Positions 59,200-64,000 of a stretch of DNA of 64,000 bases are shown here, piece by piece. Under the pieces are notes generated by a model. It searched no databases, was not told where the DNA came from, and worked only from the letters and a program-made list of their open reading frames with translations. Each line of letters starts with the position of its first letter. Positions within the stretch are counted from its first letter, which is position 1. Both the position numbers and the translations under genes were made by a program. The stretch spans positions 1 to 64,000 of the forward strand of contig WQZS01000005.1 in the NCBI GenBank assembly GCA_009780585.1, read 5' to 3'. The stretch comes from Defluviitaleaceae bacterium (lineage in GTDB: Bacteria > Bacillota > Clostridia > Lachnospirales > WQUN01).

Positions 59200-59652
59200 T
59201 CAGGTTACTCGAAACCTTGAAAAAAACTCCGTCATTAAATCGCCACATTCCTCCGCCAGTACGCCACCGATGACTTGCGGCTGGTGGTTAAAGCGCGGTT
59301 CGTCCAATATATTGAGGATCGACCCCGCGCAGCCGGCCTTGGGGTTGGCCGCGCCGTACACCACTACGGGGATACGCGCCTGGATGATCGCTCCCGCGCA
59401 CATGGGGCAGGGCTCGACCGTTACATATAGGGTGCAGTCCTCCAAGCGCCAATCGCCCACGGTTTCGCAGGCTTGGCGGATGGCATCGATTTCCGCGTGG
59501 GCGAGGGCGTTCTTGCGCGTATTTCGCTCGTTAAAGGCGCGGGCAATTATTTCTCCATTGCGCAAGATAACGCAGCCGATGGGGACTTCGTTTTGATCGT
59601 AGGCTTTGCGGGCTTCGATTATGGCTTCGCGCATGTAGGATTCGTGGGTCAT
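59200..59652 (-). CDS. tadA: tRNA-specific adenosine deaminase TadA
   Basis: Converts A34 of tRNA-Arg to inosine. 150 residues with the zinc-deaminase motifs: HAEIDAIRQ (catalytic Glu and Zn-ligand His) and [16 protein letters not shown] (two Zn-ligand Cys). [15 protein letters not shown] and the start [20 protein letters not shown] are typical. It overlaps the uridine kinase gene by four bases. An in-frame Arg/Phe tail completes the TadA-specific C-terminal helix. Confidence 0.96.
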   Translation of the reverse strand: MTHESYMREAIIEARKAYDQNEVPIGCVILRNGEIIARAFNERNTRKNALAHAEIDAIRQACETVGDWRLEDCTLYVTVEPCPMCAGAIIQARIPVVVYGAANPKAGCAGSILNILDEPRFNHQPQVIGGVLAEECGDLMTEFFSRFRVT

Positions 59653-60269
59653 GATTTTATAATCGACCGTATCTTGGTGATCAGCAAATCGATCCCGACG
59701 GTGTTGGACGCGCCTTCGGGGATGATGATGTCCGCATACCGCTTGGAAGGCTCCACGAACTGGTGGTGCGCGGGTTTCACTTGGTTAAGGTATTGGTTAA
59801 TGACCGAATCGAGCGAACGCCCCCGCTCAACGATATCGCGCCTTATGCGGCGGATGATGCGTACGTCGTCGTCCGTGTCCACATATACCTTGATATCCAT
59901 CATGTCGCGGAGTTTTTTATCCTCCAGGATCAAGATGCCTTCAATGATGATGACATCCGTGGGTTTCCGCCGGATGACCTCGGCCGAGCGTGTATGGGCG
60001 GCATAATCGTAGACGGGGACGTCAACCGCTATGTAATTCGATAAATCCCCCAAATGCTTCAATAAAAGCTCCGTTTCGAACGCCATGGGGTGGTCGTAAT
60101 TCGCTTTTAAGCGTTCCTCAAAGACAAGCCCCGATTGGTCTTTGTAATAGGAATCATGTTGGATCAACGTAATGGAATGTTTGATAAAACTTTCGACGAT
60201 GATGTTGGAAACGCTGGTCTTTCCGCTTCCCGACCCGCCCGATACGCCGATGATTACGGGTTTACGCAT
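59649..60269 (-). CDS. udk: Uridine kinase
   Basis: Phosphorylates uridine and cytidine with ATP or GTP in pyrimidine salvage. 206 residues with the P-loop [49 protein letters not shown] and [17 protein letters not shown], all characteristic of Udk. [25 protein letters not shown] is the lid. It is preceded on the minus strand by queG with a short gap. Confidence 0.97.
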   Translation of the reverse strand: MRKPVIIGVSGGSGSGKTSVSNIIVESFIKHSITLIQHDSYYKDQSGLVFEERLKANYDHPMAFETELLLKHLGDLSNYIAVDVPVYDYAAHTRSAEVIRRKPTDVIIIEGILILEDKKLRDMMDIKVYVDTDDDVRIIRRIRRDIVERGRSLDSVINQYLNQVKPAHHQFVEPSKRYADIIIPEGASNTVGIDLLITKIRSIIKS

Positions 60270-60296
60270 GGATACAACCCCTTTTGGAAATGGATT

Positions 60297-61268
60297 TTAC
60301 AGCCGTGCCTTTATTATTACCCGCGCGTTGCGACGCAGGATTTCCGCACCCCGCCAAAGCATAGCGGTATGGCCGTATGCGCGGTCGAAGTCGTCGTCGC
60401 TCATGGCAAGCCAATCGTGCGGGTCTACCCATGTTTTACCACGCGGGGCGTTGAATGGGCAAGCGTCTTGGCAAATATCGCAACCGTAAAGCTGGTTTCC
60501 GAGGAGGGTTTCTTCTTCGGGGGTCAGCTCGTCATTTTGCGTGAGGTAGGAAATACAGCGGGAAACGTCGAAGCCGCGGCTGGGTGAAAGCGCACCCGTC
60601 GGGCAGGCATCGATACAACGGCGGCAATCGGGCGGACATTCCCCTGCGAAGCCGATGCCGCGAAGCGGCAGGCTGTCGGCTCGGTTAGTGCAACCGGCGA
60701 GTGGGTATTCTATGGAAGGATTACCGTGCGCCTCCGCTGGGTTCCATGCCGGATTCAAAGCGTTTAACGGAATATCCGTCAGCAACAACCCGATGTGAAA
60801 CCGTGAACCGAATTTTTCGGAAACCACCAGCCCATGCCGCCCGTAGAAACCCAACCCCGCGCGTACGGCAAAGGCGCGTTCGTCCAAGCCGGGGTTGTCC
60901 ACTAAAATTTTATAATTAATAGAAAAATGTTTATGTAATTCTTCTGCTATATCAAGTAATAAGACTTTCACCCGTTTGTGGTAATCCGCGTTTTGCCCCA
61001 AGGAGGATAGTTCCGCTCTGTAACTATATTTTTTTATTGACTCCGCGGGGGAGCTGCCGCCGCGTTTGGTTCCCGGATTTCCGAACCCAACAACGATAAT
61101 ACTTCTAACCCTCGATAACGCCGCCGCGGGGTTCGTCCTTTTTTCCAAGTCCTTGCTTACGAACGGAACAAAGCCCGCGGCATAAGGCTCGCGGGCCAAG
61201 GGGGTTGCGTCGCATACGCCGATGATGCAATTGTGGCGCGAAGCGAAATCGTTCAGCAAGCGGATCAT
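60297..61268 (-). CDS. queG: Epoxyqueuosine reductase QueG, with an internal insertion
   Basis: Cobalamin- and [4Fe-4S]-dependent reduction of epoxyqueuosine to queuosine in tRNA. 323 residues. DNPGLDERAFAVRAGLGFYGRHGLVV holds the catalytic Asp region. The ferredoxin motifs are CRRCIDACPTGAL and CDICQDACPFN, with CISYLTQ between them. Compared with the usual spacing between LLLTD and the first cluster, about 30 extra residues are present (PSIEYPLAGCTNRADSLPLR), encoded over a bulged hairpin at 60650-60681. It overlaps the holin-like gene by four bases. Confidence 0.92.
   Translation of the reverse strand: MIRLLNDFASRHNCIIGVCDATPLAREPYAAGFVPFVSKDLEKRTNPAAALSRVRSIIVVGFGNPGTKRGGSSPAESIKKYSYRAELSSLGQNADYHKRVKVLLLDIAEELHKHFSINYKILVDNPGLDERAFAVRAGLGFYGRHGLVVSEKFGSRFHIGLLLTDIPLNALNPAWNPAEAHGNPSIEYPLAGCTNRADSLPLRGIGFAGECPPDCRRCIDACPTGALSPSRGFDVSRCISYLTQNDELTPEEETLLGNQLYGCDICQDACPFNAPRGKTWVDPHDWLAMSDDDFDRAYGHTAMLWRGAEILRRNARVIIKARL
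60650..60681 (-). repeat. Bulged hairpin inside queG
   Basis: AGCCGA-TGCCGC pairs with GCGGCA-TCGGCT across a GAA loop, with GGCTG bulged in the right arm. It sits in the stretch that appears inserted in QueG. Confidence 0.55.
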
Positions 61269-61591
61269 TCCTTCGGTTTAAGTAACGCGTTAAGCACGCT
61301 CAACACCAACGCCGCGAAGAACGCCGTCCAAAATCCGGAAATGGAGAATCCGGGAACGAACCAAGCCGCCAGCAACAGCGAAAAAGCGTTGATCACCAGC
61401 GAAAACAAGCCCAACGTAAGGATCGTGACCGGCAGCGAAATAATGTGCATCAACGGTTTTATAATGGCGTTGACAAGCCCCAGCACCGCCGCGGCAACCA
61501 TAGCGGTTACCGCGCCGCTGATCACGAAGCCCGGAAAAATCCACGTAAGGATATACAAACACACCGCGCTGATTACCCATTTTAACAGCAT
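61265..61591 (-). CDS. Phage-holin-family 4 (YvlD-like) membrane protein
   Basis: 108 residues with four hydrophobic helices: WVISAVCLYILTWIFPGF, VTAMVAAAVLGLVNAII, LTLGLFSLVINAFSLLLAAW and FWTAFFAALVLSVLNALL. NAIIKPLMHIISLPVTILTLGLF is the family signature. Despite the name, chromosomal members are not tied to lysis and their role is unclear. It heads the queG-udk-tadA run, with GGGAGG upstream. Confidence 0.9.
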   Translation of the reverse strand: MLLKWVISAVCLYILTWIFPGFVISGAVTAMVAAAVLGLVNAIIKPLMHIISLPVTILTLGLFSLVINAFSLLLAAWFVPGFSISGFWTAFFAALVLSVLNALLKPKE

Positions 61592-61653
61592 AAAAGCCTC
61601 CCGATTTCATATCATTCAACAGTATATACGGAAATCGGTAAGTTATGATTGGT

Positions 61654-62256
61654 TTATCGGCATAGGTACACCGTACTCAACTGCGTGCGGTTCTTCACTT
61701 CCATTTTTTCCATGATGACCACGATGTGGTTGCGTACCGTCCCCTCGCTGAGGAACAATTCCGCGGCGATTTCCTTGTTCGTTTTACCTTGGGAAACGAA
61801 GCGGGTGATGTCATGCTCGCGGGGGGTGAGCCGCTCGAGGGCCGGATTTTCTTGCGGGGTGAGTTTTTTAAGGACATCCGTACCCAGGACACTCGTACCT
61901 TCCAATAACAGGCGCAATTGCCCCGCGATATTGGCGATCTTGTCGGTTTTGACCAAATAACCGTCCGCACCGGCGGCCAAGGCTTGTTGGATGACCGGGC
62001 GGTCGTCGAAGGTCGTCAGCACCAGCACCTTTACATGGGGGTAACGCGATTTGATTACACGGGTGGCGGCGATGCCGTCCGTACCGGGCATTCGGATGTC
62101 CATCAGTACCGCGTCCGGCGCATGGGTTTTGCATAAATCAATGGCTTCCGTGCCGTCCTTGGCCAAAGCGGCGACGCGGATATCCGGTTCACGGGATAAG
62201 CGTTTTTCCAAACCCGCACGGATCAACGGATCGTCATCGGCGATGATCAACCGCAT
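61654..62256 (-). CDS. NarL/LuxR-type response regulator
   Basis: 200 residues. The receiver domain has IIADDDPLIRAGLEK, the phosphoacceptor Asp in PDAVLMDIRMPGTDG, and Thr and Lys in VLVLTTFDD and GYLVKTD. The C-terminal LuxR HTH reads LTPREHDITRFVSQGKTNKEIAAELFLSEGTVRNHI. It overlaps the sensor kinase gene by 23 bases, so kinase and regulator form a pair. The ABC-2 permease gene upstream on the same strand is a likely target or partner. Confidence 0.95.
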   Translation of the reverse strand: MRLIIADDDPLIRAGLEKRLSREPDIRVAALAKDGTEAIDLCKTHAPDAVLMDIRMPGTDGIAATRVIKSRYPHVKVLVLTTFDDRPVIQQALAAGADGYLVKTDKIANIAGQLRLLLEGTSVLGTDVLKKLTPQENPALERLTPREHDITRFVSQGKTNKEIAAELFLSEGTVRNHIVVIMEKMEVKNRTQLSTVYLCR

Positions 62257-63358
62257 TTTGGGCCTCCTTTGCGATGGGTATCACGCAAATTACCTTGAAG
62301 GTATCGTTAAAGTCAACCGCCAGGCTCCCACCGATCGCCGACGCGCGGTAACGGAGGTTCCTGAGTCCCGCGCCCATCACCGCCGTGTCCGGTTTTTTTG
62401 TTGAAACGCCGTCGTTCTCCACGCACAGGCGTACCAATTTGGGGGTCGCGTCCAAACTTACCGATACGGTACGCGCGTTCGCGTGGCGGGCGGCATTGGT
62501 CAGGGATTCGCTTAGGACGGATTCCAACGTATTCCATATGTGTACGGGTACGGGGTTGGTGTCGCCGAATGTGGAAAAACGAACCGGCGGGTTAGGGAAT
62601 CGCTTGCAAATTTCCTCCAAGGTATTGATACCCGGCGCGGCTATGGGTGCGAGGTTATGTACGGCTTCGCGTATTTTGTTTGCGCCGCTGCCCAAGCGTT
62701 CCAACGCGGCGTCGAACAACGGCAGCGATTCGTCGTTCTCCCCCGCAAGCTCCTCCCGGACCGCCTGCAAAGAGATATACGCCGCCACAATATCGTGCCC
62801 TGCGTTGTCGTGGATATCCCGCGCGATGCGGGCGCGTTCGCTTAAAGTGGTCATGCGCTCGATTTGTACCGCGGCTGAAAATAAATCGCTTTGCAAGGAT
62901 TCCAATCGGTAATAACGCCCCGCTTCGGTGTCGCGCGCTTGGAATCCCCGCCGGTATTCCCTTTCCCAAAGGCCGAGGAACAACCCCGCAACCGCACCCA
63001 AAGCCGCATAGGCAACCCCGTAAAAATCCCGCGTTGCAAGCAGGAATAAAAACACCGCCGCCGCACACAGCACAATCGTTACGCGATGCCGCGTTTTATC
63101 ATCCGTGCGGTAATACATCGCCCAAAACAACGGCAACGCCAACGCAACCGGAAAAAATACCGCGCATACCCAGCAATCGATCACAACCGTAATGCCCGAT
63201 TCGGGGAACCGCCAGCGTAGCAGCACCATACACAGCATAAACAGCATAACAAAAAAGCCCGTCATGTCGCCGCCGTACAACCAGCGCGCGGCTAACAGGC
63301 CAAAACCCAAGAGGGAACAGACGATAAATGCGGTTTTCGGCGGGGGTAAGTCCATCAT
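62234..63358 (-). CDS. Sensor histidine kinase, DesK/NarX type (HisKA_3)
   Basis: 374 residues. Several hydrophobic helices fill the first 150 residues (TAFIVCSLLGFGLLAARWLY, VCAVFFPVALALPLFWAMYY), followed by the dimerisation helix ERARIARDIHDNAGHDIVAAY with the phosphoacceptor His. The ATPase region has SLTNAARHANARTVSV (N-box) and MGAGLRNLRYRASAIGGSL (G-box). It abuts the permease gene by one shared base. A membrane-embedded sensor next to ABC-2 transporter genes is typical of envelope-stress systems. Confidence 0.93.
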   Translation of the reverse strand: MMDLPPPKTAFIVCSLLGFGLLAARWLYGGDMTGFFVMLFMLCMVLLRWRFPESGITVVIDCWVCAVFFPVALALPLFWAMYYRTDDKTRHRVTIVLCAAAVFLFLLATRDFYGVAYAALGAVAGLFLGLWEREYRRGFQARDTEAGRYYRLESLQSDLFSAAVQIERMTTLSERARIARDIHDNAGHDIVAAYISLQAVREELAGENDESLPLFDAALERLGSGANKIREAVHNLAPIAAPGINTLEEICKRFPNPPVRFSTFGDTNPVPVHIWNTLESVLSESLTNAARHANARTVSVSLDATPKLVRLCVENDGVSTKKPDTAVMGAGLRNLRYRASAIGGSLAVDFNDTFKVICVIPIAKEAQNAVDHRR

Positions 63359-64000
63359 TACACGATTCTACGCTTGCTCCCGTATAAAATCAACGCCGCC
63401 GAAAATAACGCAAGCGCGAGTATCGACGTCCAATACTGTGCGGTAGCCCCTTCGTAAGCAATCAGTTCCTCGAAGGCCCGTGCCGCCCAATGCGCGGGGA
63501 ACAACGCGCCGATATGCCGTATCGTCGCGGGCATCATGGAAAGGGGTATCAGCATCCCACCCAGGAAAGCCATGAGCGTAAGTATCAGCGAAAACGCGAC
63601 GGTGCTTGCTTCCCTGTCTTTAAAAAAGCAGCTCCACACGAAGGACAATCCGATGGACGTGGCGGAAAGCATGATATACGTAAGCACGACCAACCCGGCG
63701 AAAGGCAAATCCCACCCGTGCCGCAAGATGCCGATGACTCCGAGTATCGCCGACAACACGACCATCGGGGCCAAGCCCGCGAAGAAGTTTTGCATAAGGT
63801 AGTTCCGGAAGGTTATCGGCCCCGCCAAAATGCGCGTCAAAACACCGTCTATGCGGTCCGCTTGGATGCTCCCCGCCATCATAAACGCGCCGAAGAGGAT
63901 TACATAGGAAACGAAGAAATACCCGCGCGCTTCCGGTCCCGTGCCGAAGGCTTCGCTGTTCGCAACCGAAATAAAGGTAATCGGCAATATGCTGTTAAGC
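63358..64000 (-). CDS. ABC-2-type transporter permease (partial, runs off the window)
   Basis: The frame is open to the window end. The visible 213 residues show five helices (SYVILFGAFMMAGSIQADRI, MVVLSAILGVIGILRHGW, LVVLTYIMLSATSIGLSFVW, LILTLMAFLGGMLIPLSMM, ILALALFSAALILYG). They also carry the ABC-2 feature DRIDGVLTRILAGPITFRNYL between the first helices. The N-terminal part and the partner ATPase lie outside. It is probably the first-transcribed part of an operon with the two-component pair. Confidence 0.88.
   Translation of the reverse strand, partial: LNSILPITFISVANSEAFGTGPEARGYFFVSYVILFGAFMMAGSIQADRIDGVLTRILAGPITFRNYLMQNFFAGLAPMVVLSAILGVIGILRHGWDLPFAGLVVLTYIMLSATSIGLSFVWSCFFKDREASTVAFSLILTLMAFLGGMLIPLSMMPATIRHIGALFPAHWAARAFEELIAYEGATAQYWTSILALALFSAALILYGSKRRIV

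Overview
The window reads as chromosomal DNA of an endospore-forming anaerobe of the Clostridia. The evidence is a complete spoIIIAA-AH operon behind a sigma-E-type promoter, a CotD-like coat protein gene, MltG, alanine dehydrogenase, class B sortase, FlgL, and an oxygen-sensitive Hdr/Flx flavin-bifurcation locus with a clostridial ferredoxin. Codon use is fairly GC-rich. A cohesin/dockerin/sortase trio and two glycosidases suggest a gut- or plant-polymer-associated lifestyle (inference). No tRNA, rRNA or CRISPR array was seen.

Layout. 1-2.3 kb: tail of an IS630-type transposase, then groEL and groES (minus) behind a CIRCE operator. 2.3-7.5 kb: spoIIIA operon (plus). 7.5-12.5 kb: minus-strand block with a DUF1836 regulator, a YhhN-like membrane protein, a 663-residue single-pass protein, a 35-residue membrane peptide and a UvrD-type helicase. 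12.5-17.2 kb: TtcA-like enzyme, RhuM-family protein, a degenerate accessory stretch, an XRE regulator, a double-LysM protein and an LRR lipoprotein. 17.3-24.8 kb: alanine dehydrogenase, an Arg-rich microprotein, a membrane protein, ABC-F ATPase, MltG, cytoplasmic GH9 and a CotD-like protein. 24.9-31.3 kb: YtrA-type regulator with its ABC transporter, rpsT, a CDF metal exporter controlled by a NiCo riboswitch, an EamA transporter and RluB.

31.3-41.0 kb is the most unusual part. An orphan, very long FlgL is followed by three translationally coupled genes. They encode a roughly 1,860-residue secreted protein with a predicted HExxH metallopeptidase, ALK-type Gly-rich region, InlB-like repeats, vWA domain and C-terminal dockerin; a secreted cohesin protein with a VPQTG sorting signal; and a class B sortase. 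I read this as a self-contained system: the sortase anchors the cohesin to the wall and the cohesin docks the metallopeptidase.

41.1-57.1 kb: ferredoxin, MarR remnant, flavin reductase, DUF2461, GH106-like glycosidase, then hdrBCA, an MvhD/FlxD-like subunit, two FlxB/FlxC-like Fe-S proteins and an FlxA-like FAD/NAD(P) protein. NUDIX, YigZ, GrpB and GNAT genes are interspersed. An FrdB/FrdA-like pair follows. Together these suggest NADH-driven electron bifurcation coupled to ferredoxin and to reduction of a fumarate-like acceptor (inference). 57.1-64 kb: lipoprotein, RelB-type antitoxin with a yoeB toxin carrying two nonsense codons, AraC/GyrI regulator, TadA, Udk, QueG, holin-like protein, a NarL/DesK-type two-component system and an ABC-2 permease running off the end.

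A second theme is small in-frame insertions in housekeeping genes. Four 27-nt palindromes share the architecture AACTT...AAGTT with 13-bp arms and a 1-nt hinge. They lie inside helicase, ABC ATPase, hdrB and flxB-like genes. Short tandem repeats are expanded in frame in hdrA, the mvhD-like gene, the flxB-like gene and the GH106-like gene.
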